Assembly (NCBI RefSeq): GCF_002994635.1
Contig: NZ_PVNL01000030.1
Span: forward strand, 248,001-312,000
Direction of reading: 5' to 3'
Length of the DNA: 64,000 nt
DNA from: Enhygromyxa salina
GTDB taxonomy: Bacteria; Myxococcota_A; Polyangia; Nannocystales; Nannocystaceae
A program made the position numbers and the translations under genes. Below, in pieces: positions 10,701 to 19,900 of this stretch. Below the pieces are notes generated by a model. That model saw nothing but the letters and a program-made list of their open reading frames with translations. It did not search any database and had not been told where the DNA came from. Within the stretch, counting starts at the first letter, position 1. Each line of letters starts with the position of its first letter.

Positions 10701-10777
10701 GCTGCAGCGTGGATCCGGAGACCTGCGAGATCTTGCAGTCCATGCACGACCGGGCGCTCGAGCCGGAGTCGCCCTAA
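7721..10777 (+). CDS. Membrane Ser/Thr kinase with C-terminal TPR array and expanded activation loop
   Basis: The 1018-residue protein has a Hanks-type kinase domain at about 22-365: Gly-loop LGRGAIGVVY, K51 in AIKVL, HRDFKPDN with Asp143, DFG at 161-163, and GTPAYMSPE from 269. The stretch between DFG and GTPAY is about 105 residues against a usual 20 or so. It contains a His/Ala/Gly repeat (H186, H190, H194, H197) and an acidic part. A single membrane helix (about 390-412) separates the kinase from a periplasmic or tethered TPR region (about 530-1000, TPRs clearest after 720). The family phosphorylates Ser/Thr targets, with TPRs as protein-binding scaffold. It resembles the kinase at 44220-47015 in overall plan. 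Confidence 0.93.
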   Translation: MAATRSTAPSVSATQPPELGRYVLLRELGRGAIGVVYAAYHEGLDRKLAIKVLNRARAGRADLEARLRREARALAKLSHPNVVQVYDVGDLDGRVFVVMEFVEGRTLGEWMRDPHALAEILAMFADAGRGVAAAHAAGVVHRDFKPDNVIVGADGRPRVLDFGLARPLEHELGRAARDAEVGDADHAAGHAAGHAPHVIADAPREAASGPTVAAKPGAAGTGGETIIDDGTPDTLDSDPDPEFGVTLRADSSDGGGHPDVLTRTGARMGTPAYMSPEQLMAKPAGPSSDQFSFCVALHEALYGRRPFAARSLEALIVQVHAGAVIEPPAAAAPPRSAGPGRPPAATAPVVPAWLREVILRGLSPDPAKRWPSMDALIEALEPPAQAKSKRAWVLGGGIGAVVAVALTAGILAPEREPSCPTLEAATAEVWTPERTHELADAFARSELAYADAAWSIAETRLSTWAQSWAGQRVAVCEAAQLDRARSERPGASTQPASLDHRRACLDRDRRAFVALLGQLHEADPTVVEHAIEAAAALPDPARCGDMDARGVELAPPPRTVEMEVAELRSHLAELDTRGSTGRWESGLVLAQAAVEQAKGTGYAPLIAEAQVTYGRLLAHSGMSASADEALAQLQDALDEADRSRHHELVPIAATELVSLSIYTKPDPVRGRLWARRALSGLDRLEAHAGLGVAASERPGEGRTSQLGHARARGIWALGNLERLDGDNEHAEQHLRAALELLEAHAPGHPDRGIMLNDLGNVLVARGDRAAAGVIYEQALAASVESFGAGHPRVANAHYNLARLAYEQGELERAREQADLAFVIYAAARGPEHRDVGAIELLRAGLELAAGEVERARAHASKASTIYEHELGPSNLDRAEPHEMLGNVAFTADELEQAIVHYRASLAIKRRALPPGHIGLASTVTNLGLVYLNLEELNPAIVELGQAVELLEGGEAVDPELLRANRCYLADALLMRGGPGDRARAAVVLEAALVGCSVDPETCEILQSMHDRALEPESP

Positions 10778-10811
10778 TCGATTACACCCGAATCTGGAGA
10801 CTCGCTACGCG

Positions 10812-11561
10812 CTAGATCTCGCCGACCATCGAGTCATCTGGCAGCGGCTCGGTCGACTGGACCCGGGCCCGACACGCGGCCGCGTTCTCGCTGTCGTCGC
10901 GGGCCGCGAATACCCTGGCCAGCCGCTCCCAGATCACGTCGTCGAACTCGAGCTTGTCGCGCCGATCTTGGTCGAGCTTTTCATACAGCTCGGCGGCGAG
11001 GCGGTTCATGCCGCCGCGGATCGCCAAGCTGATCGTGGTGACGACCGCCCGCTGGCGCTCCTCGTCGTGGGCCTCGTGCCCCGCGAGCACCCGGGTGATC
11101 TCGAGCGGGACCGCGGGTGAGCGCGGGTGCTCTTCTTGAAGCGCGCGCAGCTGGGCCATGGCGCCGTCGAGATCGCCGGTCTTGGCGCGATTCTTGGCTT
11201 TGGCGATCTCTGCGAGCAGACCGCCTTCGAGCTCGAGTCGGGCGTACGAGCCGCTGGCGCTCGCTGCCATGAGGGCCGTCAATACTTGCATGGCTTGATC
11301 AGGCGGAAGTTCACGGACATCGGGCGCGGGCGGCTCGTCGAACTGCTGGCCTGACGCGATGGCGCGAACGATCGTGAACAACAAGGCACCGATCGCGGTG
11401 CCAAGCAGGACGCCGAGCAACCCGCCGAGTGGCCCCGCGTAGTACCAGCCCCATGCGGTGCCACCAGCGAGCGCGATGATCACCAGCGAGATCGCCAGCA
11501 CTGCCGCCCGGCCCTGCAGCTCTGGCGCCTTGATCCGCTCGTCCTCGTCCATCCCCTCCAA
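10812..11561 (-). CDS. Small membrane protein with TPR-like cytoplasmic domain
   Basis: I do not recognise the 249-residue product. Two adjacent hydrophobic helices (about 18-40 and 43-66) form a hairpin with a short Gly/Tyr-rich turn. An acidic linker rich in Pro follows, then a helical region (about 90-225) with TPR-like spacing (GDLDGAMAQLRALQEEHP). A second in-frame ATG lies three codons in (11552). It faces a kinase/TPR gene tail-to-tail and a porin gene head-to-head with a 78-base intergenic region. The layout suggests a membrane-anchored adaptor, but no function can be assigned. Confidence 0.75.
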   Translation of the reverse strand: MEGMDEDERIKAPELQGRAAVLAISLVIIALAGGTAWGWYYAGPLGGLLGVLLGTAIGALLFTIVRAIASGQQFDEPPAPDVRELPPDQAMQVLTALMAASASGSYARLELEGGLLAEIAKAKNRAKTGDLDGAMAQLRALQEEHPRSPAVPLEITRVLAGHEAHDEERQRAVVTTISLAIRGGMNRLAAELYEKLDQDRRDKLEFDDVIWERLARVFAARDDSENAAACRARVQSTEPLPDDSMVGEI

Positions 11562-11639
11562 CTTAGTCGATCACGGGACATCCATGAAGCAAAGTATGAG
11601 TCTAGCGCGGCTGCGCGGACCTATGCGAGCATCGCCGCC

Positions 11640-13163
11640 ATGCGATTTCGCGCCGGTTCGCACGCCCGAGTCTCGTGGCCAGCCGGCTTGGGCCTGACCT
11701 TGGGCCTGACCGTCGCCACGCTGATCGCGGCCCCCGGGTCGGCCTGGGCGTCCGGTTTGGATGTCCCGCAGATCGGCACGACCTTCTCGAGCCCAACGAC
11801 CAACGACGCGGCGGCGCTGTACTGGAACCCCGCCATGCTCGGGTTCGCCGAGAAGGGCGAGGTCCTGATCACCGTCGGTGTGGTGGGCGGCTTCGTGGGC
11901 TACCAGCGTGATCGGCTCGGGGCCTATCAGTTCGAAGACTCGCTCGAGTTCGCCGAGCCGATCGACCCGGCCGCGATCGACCCCAGCAAGCCGGGCGCGT
12001 ACCCGCGGGTGACCTCGCCGATCTTCTCACCCAACGCGGGGCTGTTCGTGTCGGCGCCCGTCATCAAAGATCGGCTCACGCTGGGGTTTGGCGCCTACGT
12101 GCCCTACGCCGCGCCGCTGAGCTTTCCGGCAGACGGCGACCAGCGCTTCGCCCTGCAAGACGCCTTCATCGCGGTCTCGCGGATCTCGGCCGGGCTCGGG
12201 GTCAAGCTGCACGAGCGGGTCTCGCTCGGCGCCAGCGCTTCATATGTGCTGGGCGTCGTGTCGCTGACCCGGGTCCAGGACTTCGCGGCGGTCGAGATCT
12301 TCGCGCAGGCGCTGGCCAACCCGCCGATCAACCAACCCAACGACTTTGGCGACGCCGCGCCCTCGACCGTGCGCGAGCTGTCCGTGCTCGCGCGGCCGTT
12401 CGCGCTGACCGACGGCTACTCGCACAACGCGACGTTCAATGTGGCGCTGGCGGCCAACCCAATCGATCCACTGTGGCTGGGCCTGACCTATGATCATGGC
12501 TCGCGGCTCAACGTCAACGGGCGATTCCAGCTCGACATGAACGACGAGTTCTTCACGCAGGATCTCGCGGGCCAGGGCCTGGCGTTCCCGCCCTTGGTCA
12601 CGGGCGACGCCAAGCTGAGCTTTCGACTGCCCAAGCGGATCATGCTCGGGATCGCGTATGACATCTCGAAGCGGCTGCGCGTCGACGGAAATTTTGCGTA
12701 TGTGTTCTGGTCGGATCTCGACGCGTTCGTGATCACCCTGGACTCGCCCGACCTGGCCCAGCCCGAGATCGGCCTGCCCAGCCGGACCGAGGTCGCCCTG
12801 CGGCGCGACTGGCAGGGCACCGTGCACGCCGAGCTGAGCGTGCGCGCGACCGTCGACAAGCGCGAGCGCGTGCGGCTGTCGGCCACGCTCGGCTACCACT
12901 CGCCGGCCAGCCCCGATCAGACCATTGACGTCGCGTCGCCCGATGGTCACCGGCTGCTCGGCGCGCTCGGGGTCGCGGTGGCGATCAACGAGCGGATCGG
13001 CTTCATGGCCGACGGCGAGGTCCAGGGGATCTTGCCGCGCACGGTGACGACGTCCACCTTCGATCTTGGCAATGGCACCTATGAGCTGGTGCTGGGGGGG
13101 GTGCACCTGCACTTGATCGTGAAGTTTGGCAACGGCGGGAAGGTGCTGAAGGGGAAGGGGTGA
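11640..13163 (+). CDS. FadL/OmpP1/TodX-family outer-membrane transport protein
   Basis: It encodes 507 residues with a signal peptide cleaved after AWASG. The mature N-terminus (GLDVPQIGTTFSSPT...DAAALYWNPA) is the typical FadL hatch region with the asparagine-proline-alanine motif. The rest is rich in alternating beta-strand sequence ending near an aromatic-poor C-terminus, consistent with a 14-strand barrel. The family takes up long-chain fatty acids or other hydrophobic compounds. Length is somewhat above the E. coli protein. It starts 78 bases from the divergent membrane-protein gene. Confidence 0.9.
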   Translation: MRFRAGSHARVSWPAGLGLTLGLTVATLIAAPGSAWASGLDVPQIGTTFSSPTTNDAAALYWNPAMLGFAEKGEVLITVGVVGGFVGYQRDRLGAYQFEDSLEFAEPIDPAAIDPSKPGAYPRVTSPIFSPNAGLFVSAPVIKDRLTLGFGAYVPYAAPLSFPADGDQRFALQDAFIAVSRISAGLGVKLHERVSLGASASYVLGVVSLTRVQDFAAVEIFAQALANPPINQPNDFGDAAPSTVRELSVLARPFALTDGYSHNATFNVALAANPIDPLWLGLTYDHGSRLNVNGRFQLDMNDEFFTQDLAGQGLAFPPLVTGDAKLSFRLPKRIMLGIAYDISKRLRVDGNFAYVFWSDLDAFVITLDSPDLAQPEIGLPSRTEVALRRDWQGTVHAELSVRATVDKRERVRLSATLGYHSPASPDQTIDVASPDGHRLLGALGVAVAINERIGFMADGEVQGILPRTVTTSTFDLGNGTYELVLGGVHLHLIVKFGNGGKVLKGKG

Positions 13164-13308
13164 CAGTAGCTAGATTTTTCCGCACGTCGTGCAGCTTCAG
13201 GGTGCCAGACGTGCGCCGCGCTTGTAGCGCAAGCCGCAAGTTCGTCGCCCCCGGTGAGTCCCCCGACCCGACCCGGAGGATGGTAGATTGCCCCGGTCGA
13301 GGATCTTT

Positions 13309-15189
13309 ATGTCGCATGTAGATCGCCCGCTTCGCTTTGGTTCCCCGCTGTTGTTGCTCGGTCTGTTCGCGGGGTCTGGGCTGTTCGCGGCGGCGGGCTG
13401 TGGCGACGACGGCCTCGGCGGCAGCGGCGACGCGGGCACGCTCACGGACACGGGGACCACGACCGGCGACGAGTCCAACGACACGGCCGGCGACGAGCAG
13501 TTTGGCGCGGAGACCGAGATCACCCTGCGGATCAGCGACGACGCGCCGCCTCCGCTGAGTCTGCAGATGGGCCGCGACGAGGTCAGTGAGCTGTTCGGCG
13601 ACGTCGCCAGCGAGATCGAGCTGCTCGAGCTCGACTCGACGCCGCTGCTCACCAACACGCTCAACACGATCAAGAACGCTTGCGGCACCAGCTGGCAGCT
13701 CGACAGTGAAGACCCCAACCACGACTGCTCGTTGACCGCGCTGGGGCAGACCTTCGGCGGTGGCGACTGGCAGAGCTCGGCCGAGTTCTCGATGGTGCGA
13801 ATCTTGACGATGACGCCGGCCAACTCGGTGGTCAACGGGACCAGCCTCGCGGGCGTGGCAGGTGTGACCGAGTTCTTGTCGCTGTTTACGGGCGGGTTCC
13901 CGGGCATGCTCGCGGACAGCCTGGGGATCCCCGTCAACGGCGAGTTCCTCGACACGCAGTCGGTCGTCGCGTCGATGAAGGTCAACCTGCTGGCGACCCA
14001 TCCAGAGGTGTCCGCCGACGGCAAGATGGTCGTGACCCTCGCGGACGCGCTCACCGACATGGCGACCCTGTCGACGCGGCTCGGGCCGGTCGGCGATCAC
14101 CCGGGCGTGCTGGTCGCCGACTACCCGACCCACGGCGAGGTGTTCGGCCCCGACTTCGAGATGAAGGTGATCGCCGAGTCCAACCTGCGGGTGCTCGACG
14201 GCGTGGATCTGTCGGGCGACAAGGACTTCATCTCGGTGATCGTCGACGTGAGCGGGCCCAGCTTCGATGACGAGGCGGAGTTCGACTTCACCGACCCCGA
14301 CAAATTCTCGATGACCGGGCTCAACCCCAACCCGAGCTTGGATCTGCGGTTTGCGATCTTCGAGCACGACGGCTTCATCGAGTCGTGCACGGAGGAGGTC
14401 AGCCCCGCGTGCATCGGCAACAAGCCGAACGTGCCGGTCGGCAACGGCCTGGTCTGGACCCTCGACAAGTGGGATCTCGAGTACATGGTCGCGTACGCGG
14501 GCCTGCTGCGTTACTCGTCGCTCAAGAGCGTGGTCACCAAGTTGTTCATCGACCTGGTCGAGGTCGGCCAGGACGGCAACCCCGGCGGCTGGGCGGTGTT
14601 CAATGTCCCGCTGGGCTTCCTGTTCGACGAGCCGCCCGCGCAGTACGTCTGGGAACTGATCAACGAGGTCGCGCAGCACAACCTCCACCACCTCGATCCC
14701 AAGGGTCCCGCGAGCTTCCCCGAGGGCGCGGCCAACGTCGAATTCACCCTGGAAGACATCCCCTGCGGGCTCACGGGCGAGGAAGCCGAGGCCGCGGTCC
14801 GGCCGTTCTTGCAGGGGCAAGCGTCGGACATCGCGGGCTATCTGCTGGGCAACTACAAAGAAAACAGCGGGCCGGTCGACTTCTATTATCGCCGCGCCGA
14901 CGATGGGGTGCCCTATCTGTTCTGGGTCGCGCCAGATGATCTGCTGGAGGGCCTGCCCTACGCCTGGGCCGCGCCGGGCTTTTATGCCGACGCGGCCCTG
15001 ACCACCAAGCTGTCATCCACGAGCATCTCCGGGGTCGGCGACACGATGCACGAGAAGCTGCGGATCGAGCCGGGTGAGACCGTCGTGTATGCGGCCGATG
15101 ACGAGGGTGACACCTACAAGATCCGCGTGCTCGCGCCCGCTGACGACCTGACCGAGATCACCGCCTACATCTCGAAGCGAACCAACTAA
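13309..15189 (+). CDS. Large secreted lipoprotein, first of a paralogous pair
   Basis: The start is ATG 13309 with GAGGA at 13299-13303; a TTG seven codons upstream is also possible. A signal peptide ends in AAAGC, followed by a Gly/Thr/Asp linker typical of myxobacterial surface lipoproteins. The 626-residue product has no family I recognise. It contains repeated segments with SLQMGRDEV-like and EVFGPDFEMKV-like blocks. Its C-terminal 60 residues (PGFYADAALTTKLSST, MHEKLRIEPG, YKIRV) closely match those of the next gene. The stop overlaps the next ATG by one base (TAATG), so the two are probably made together and may form a complex on the outer membrane. Confidence 0.8.
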   Translation: MSHVDRPLRFGSPLLLLGLFAGSGLFAAAGCGDDGLGGSGDAGTLTDTGTTTGDESNDTAGDEQFGAETEITLRISDDAPPPLSLQMGRDEVSELFGDVASEIELLELDSTPLLTNTLNTIKNACGTSWQLDSEDPNHDCSLTALGQTFGGGDWQSSAEFSMVRILTMTPANSVVNGTSLAGVAGVTEFLSLFTGGFPGMLADSLGIPVNGEFLDTQSVVASMKVNLLATHPEVSADGKMVVTLADALTDMATLSTRLGPVGDHPGVLVADYPTHGEVFGPDFEMKVIAESNLRVLDGVDLSGDKDFISVIVDVSGPSFDDEAEFDFTDPDKFSMTGLNPNPSLDLRFAIFEHDGFIESCTEEVSPACIGNKPNVPVGNGLVWTLDKWDLEYMVAYAGLLRYSSLKSVVTKLFIDLVEVGQDGNPGGWAVFNVPLGFLFDEPPAQYVWELINEVAQHNLHHLDPKGPASFPEGAANVEFTLEDIPCGLTGEEAEAAVRPFLQGQASDIAGYLLGNYKENSGPVDFYYRRADDGVPYLFWVAPDDLLEGLPYAWAAPGFYADAALTTKLSSTSISGVGDTMHEKLRIEPGETVVYAADDEGDTYKIRVLAPADDLTEITAYISKRTN

Positions 15190-16955
15190 TGTCGCAGCTC
15201 ACGAACACATTCAGCAGCCTGGCGCTGGTCGGCGCCCTCGCGGTGGGCATCGCGCTCCCGCTCGGCGGCTGCATCGAGCCGCTGACGATCGAGGACGACC
15301 AACCCCAGGCCGAGATCGCCGTGTCCGAGACCCGGCGGATCGAGCTTCGCTACCTTCGCTTCGACGTCGAGGGGTTCGAGCAGGTCCTGACCCTCGACGA
15401 TCTGCGCGCGATGCCACAATCGACCCTGGATGGGGTCTGGCTGCTCGATCTCGAGCTGACGCCGCTGGTTCAAAACGCGCTCACGCAGCTCAAGCAGCTG
15501 CCGGCCGATCAGGTCTCGCAGCTGCCGCAGGCGGCCCAGAACATGCGGACGCTGCTCAACATCACGCCTGACAACGTCGATCTCTCGGGCACCTCGCTCG
15601 AGGAGCTGATCGGCCTGTCGTCGTCGGTCGGGCTGCCGCCAGCCAAGGCCCTGAGCGACATCTTCGAGATCGGCGTGACCGAGAATTTCATCCCGATCGA
15701 GGCCAACACCCAGGCGGTGGTCGAGGGGTTGATCGCCAGTCACCCGGCCACCCAGCTGCGCGACGGGCCGATCGACGCCGCGCACCCCGACGGGCTCTGG
15801 CCGGTCGCGCCCAACTCGCTGCCGATCACGCTGGGTGACGTCGTCAGCAACTTCGATGATCTCGCGGATCGGTTTGGCCCGACCGCGACCGAGTTCGGCG
15901 AGCACCCGGGGTTCATCGAGGACGCTACGGGGCTATCGGTGATCGAAGAAGAGTTTGCGATGACCGTGAAGGTCGACCTCAACCCGCTGCCGTTCAAGGG
16001 CGCGGATCTAACCGACGTCAGCGGCGCCAGCGTCAACAGCATCGCCAGCCAGATCGAGTCGGTGTTTCCAGTCAATGACCCGGACTGGATGCAGGTCGAG
16101 GGCCTGGTCGCCAATCCGTCGATCTCGTCGATGACGGTGGTCATGGTCGAGAACGATCAGTTCATCGCCAGCGGCACCAACAAAGACCCGCTGCCAACCG
16201 GGGACTCGCCAGCGTGGAGCCTGCCGCCGTGGGAGTTCGAGCGGGTCGTGGCCGAGATGACCATGCTCTCGGCCCAGAACATCTCGAACCACTGCACCGA
16301 GTACGAGCTCGGGACCGGCGTGCAGGCGTTCTCGGCCTGCATTGATGACAGCCACTGGGTGGAGTTCGAGACCTTCAACAACGTCGGCAACCCGCCGCCG
16401 CCCAGCTACGCGTGGGATGTCGTGCTCGAGCTCGCGCAGGTGCGGCTGCACGACGGCGGCCTTCAGGAGGGGGACGCAGACATTGCGTTCACGCTGTCCG
16501 ATGTGTCGCTCGGGGTCGAGGCCGAGGACATCGTCGCCGAGATCCGCACCAACATGGCCGCGGATCCGGTCGCGCTGCAAGATCTGGCCGAGAACCTGAC
16601 GGCGAACACGTTCGGGTTCGCCGACTTCTACTACTGGAAGCCCAAGCCGGGCGGCTCGGATCAGTGGGAGGGCGACTGGCTGTTCTTCGTGACCGCCGAC
16701 GACATCCCGGTCGACGACAGCGGCCCCGCGCGGCCCTACGCCTACGCGAACCCGGGGTTCTTCGCGGATCAGGGCCTGACCACCAAGCTGTCGAGCACGG
16801 CGGAGGTCGACGGCGACGACACCCACGAGAAGATCCGCATCGCGCCCGGCGACCAGTTGTTCGTCGAGGACGACGTGGGTCGGGTCTATCGGATCGACGT
16901 CGCCGCCAAGCCCAGCAACAATCGCCTGGCGCTCGACGTGACCCGGGTGAGGTAG
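15189..16955 (+). CDS. Large secreted lipoprotein, second of a paralogous pair
   Basis: The 588-residue product starts at the ATG overlapping the previous stop. Its signal peptide ends in LPLGGC. Like its neighbour it has TPLVQNALTQLK-like, GDVVSNFDDLADRFGPT-like and EFAMTVKVDL-like blocks that align in order, and a C-terminal module with PGFFADQGLTTKLSST, HEKIRIAPGD and VYRIDV. It is therefore a diverged duplicate. Cysteines (about residues 360-385) suggest a disulphide in one insertion. Function unknown; tandem duplication of large surface lipoproteins suggests a heteromer or recognition role. Confidence 0.8.
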   Translation: MSQLTNTFSSLALVGALAVGIALPLGGCIEPLTIEDDQPQAEIAVSETRRIELRYLRFDVEGFEQVLTLDDLRAMPQSTLDGVWLLDLELTPLVQNALTQLKQLPADQVSQLPQAAQNMRTLLNITPDNVDLSGTSLEELIGLSSSVGLPPAKALSDIFEIGVTENFIPIEANTQAVVEGLIASHPATQLRDGPIDAAHPDGLWPVAPNSLPITLGDVVSNFDDLADRFGPTATEFGEHPGFIEDATGLSVIEEEFAMTVKVDLNPLPFKGADLTDVSGASVNSIASQIESVFPVNDPDWMQVEGLVANPSISSMTVVMVENDQFIASGTNKDPLPTGDSPAWSLPPWEFERVVAEMTMLSAQNISNHCTEYELGTGVQAFSACIDDSHWVEFETFNNVGNPPPPSYAWDVVLELAQVRLHDGGLQEGDADIAFTLSDVSLGVEAEDIVAEIRTNMAADPVALQDLAENLTANTFGFADFYYWKPKPGGSDQWEGDWLFFVTADDIPVDDSGPARPYAYANPGFFADQGLTTKLSSTAEVDGDDTHEKIRIAPGDQLFVEDDVGRVYRIDVAAKPSNNRLALDVTRVR

Positions 16956-16970
16956 AGTAGTCTTGGCTGG

Positions 16971-19900
16971 ATGCCGAAGGACAGGATCGATGAGCTCGAG
17001 TCCGACGAGTCGACCGCGCCGATCAACGAAGAGCTGACGGTGCCGCACGAGACGGGCGAGCTGCGCAGGCTCGCGCGTGGCGAGGTCAAGCAAGTGCTCG
17101 ATCGGCTGGCGACCGAGCCGCTGCGACTTCGACGAGACAACCTGGTGCCGCGCCCGTGGGGGGGTCGCAGCTTGCTGACCTTCAAGGGCCTCGAGGGCGC
17201 GACCCGGCCCGGCCGCTACGGCGAGTCGTTCGAAGTCTCGGCCTACCCAGATGATCCCGAAGCGGCGCGCTACCCCAGCATCGTCGAGTTCGCGGACGGG
17301 TCGTCGATGGGCCTGGGCGAGCTGCTCGGCCGCGCGGGCGAGACCGTGCTCGGGCCCAGCTTCTTCGCGGCGTACGGGCCCAACCTGCCGCTGCTGCCCA
17401 AGCTGCTCGACGTCGAGGGGCTGCTCTCGGTCCAGAGCCACCCGCCCGGCAACCCCGAGGCGTATGTGGTGATCAGCTGCGACCCCGGGGCCACGCTGCG
17501 GGTTGGCTTCAACCGCGACGTCGACGTCGAGCAGATGCGACAGATGCTGCGAGCCGCCCGCGCCACTCAAGATCAGCTGGATGCGATGTTCTGGGTGCCG
17601 GAGGAACGCTACGCGCCGCAGCTCGCCGAGCTGCTGGGCAAGCCCGACGCGGTCGCGCGGCTGGGGGAGCGGCTCACGCCGCTGCTGACCAACTCCAGCG
17701 ACAAGCCGCGGCTGCTCGAGGCGCTCACGGTGCTCGACAATTGCTATCGCGCGATGCTCGACGCGCTCAACGTCATCGAGGTGGCCCCGGGCATGGTCAT
17801 CTTCAACGCGGATCCACCTGGCGCGAGCACGCCGGACATCCCCTCGGCGCAGGTCCACTGCCTCGGCAACCCCGAGGGCCGAGCCGTGCTCATGCTCGAG
17901 GTCCGGCGGCCCGGCACCACCCACCGCGCCTGGGATCACGTGCGGTTCCCAGCCCGGGATCTGGCGATCGACGAGGCGTTCGCGGCGATGACCTGCCGGG
18001 CCTCGCATGCCGCGGAGTTCGTGTGCGAGCGCAGGCCGATCGCGGGTCGGGCCGGGGCGTTTCGCTCGGTCAGCTGCGGCGCGTTCGTGGTCGATCACCT
18101 GTGCCCGCGGCCGGGCTTGTCGGTCCCCGCCCTGGCCGAGGGCCTGCCGACCACCCTGCATGGGATCCGCGGCTCGGTTCGGCTGCAGGGCCCAAACGGG
18201 GTCCACTGGGGCGTGCTCCGAGCTGGCGAGTCGCTGCTGCTGCCGGCCGGAATCCCGAGCCTGAGCCTGGACGCGCAGACCGCCGACAGTGAGGTCGTTC
18301 AGGTCACGATCCCGCTGCCGCCACGCGTGCATCCGGTTGCGATCGAGGATCAACCCACGCGGGAGCTCCGGATCTTCAGCGTCAACGAGGCCAAGCGCGA
18401 GAACCTGGCGCAGACCCGTCGGTTGGTCGCCGAGTCCACCGGCCCCTCGCAGGTCATGGCGATCGTCAACGCTGGCGACAGCTCCGAGCTGCGGGCGCGG
18501 CTGCGGGCGCTGACCCCCGCGATCTTCAGGGCCGACGGGTCCACCAAGGTCTACGTGCACGAAGAGGCGACGCGGCGGGGCCAGCTGCTGGGGCTGATCG
18601 ACGCGCTGCGCAGCCAACGGGAGCGCGACGGCGGCCTCGATCCCGATCGCGTCTCGCTGGGCGTGATGCTGCCGGGCAAGGGCACGCGGCTGAGCCCGAT
18701 CACCCAGCGGCTGCACGGGATCAAGCCGCTGTTTCCGGTCCCGGTGCGGGTCCAGGGGCCGCTCGGGCCCGTGTGGCTCGACGGCGTGACCGGGTCGCTG
18801 TGGACCTGGACGCTCGTCGCGTGGGCGCTCGAGAGTCATGGCTTTCGCGGGGTCGCGTGGAAGTGGGGGGATGAGCCGCAGGTCGCCGCGAGGCTGGCGA
18901 CGGCGTTCGACTACGATCTGTCCGACGTCGACGCCATACGGTTTGGCGCGGGCGCGAGCCTGGGCACCAGCGAGCACGACAGCGAGCTCGCGCGCTCCAA
19001 GGAGTGGCTGCTCGCGGACGCGGGCTCGCGCGATCTGATCGTTCAGCTGCGGCGGCGTCCGCTCGAGCAGCTGCGCGAGCGGATCGACGAGCACCAGGGC
19101 GCGCGTCGGGGCAACAGCTTCGTGCACGTGGGCAGCCCCGCGTTCTCGCACCTGTTCCTGCGTCACGCCGAGCGGGTGTTTGGCGACTGCGAAGGCTGGC
19201 TCGACGTCGACGGCTACCTGTTCGAGGCGCTGACCCACGACGAGGCCGAGTGGGCAGCCGAGCTCGAGCGCGACGCCGAGCTGCGGGCCCTGATCGCGCG
19301 CTGCCCCGATTTCTACGCGCGGGTGGCCGAGCTGCGCCGCGGAATTCAGGCCGAGCGCGGGCACCCGCTGCGGATCGTGGTGGTCGACATCGGCGCCGAG
19401 TCGTACTGGGGTGACATCGGGCAGCTCAGCAAGGCGCGCGCGGTCTGGTCGGCGCTCGCGGTCCAGGGTGAGCAAGGCGACTTCGCGCGCGAGCTCGCCG
19501 GGTTTGGCGGGCTCGCGCCGGATCGCCACGGCAACTATCTGGTCGGCGACTCGCAGGTGCCCGACGACGGCAGCGTGCGTGGCTGCGTGGTCATCGACTC
19601 GGTGATCGGTCGCGGTCGTGCGCACGCGGCCGTGCTGCTGGGCTCGCGGCTTGGGGTCGCCGGGCTCGAGCCTGGGTCAGTGGCGATCGAGTGTCACGTC
19701 AACGCGCTGCGCCTGGGTCGCGACAGCCTCGCGTTTGGATCGATCGATGACTACCTGCGGCTGCCGGCCGAGCACGCGCACACCAGCATTGTCGCGGATC
19801 CCAAGGCCACGCCGCTGCAGCTCGAGAGTTGGTTCGCCGACATGCGTGAAGATCCGGGCGCCGCGGACAATTACACCACGCCGCGCTACGGCAACCCGAC

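Noticed and set aside
8726..10747. Minus-strand 673-codon open frame
   Set aside because: Antisense to the kinase/TPR gene, with no domain pattern.
16008..19625. A 1205-codon minus-strand open frame
   Set aside because: Antisense to the PMI fusion and lipoprotein genes. Its translation is Arg/Gly/Asp/Val-rich with no recognisable motif, the usual artefact of high GC.
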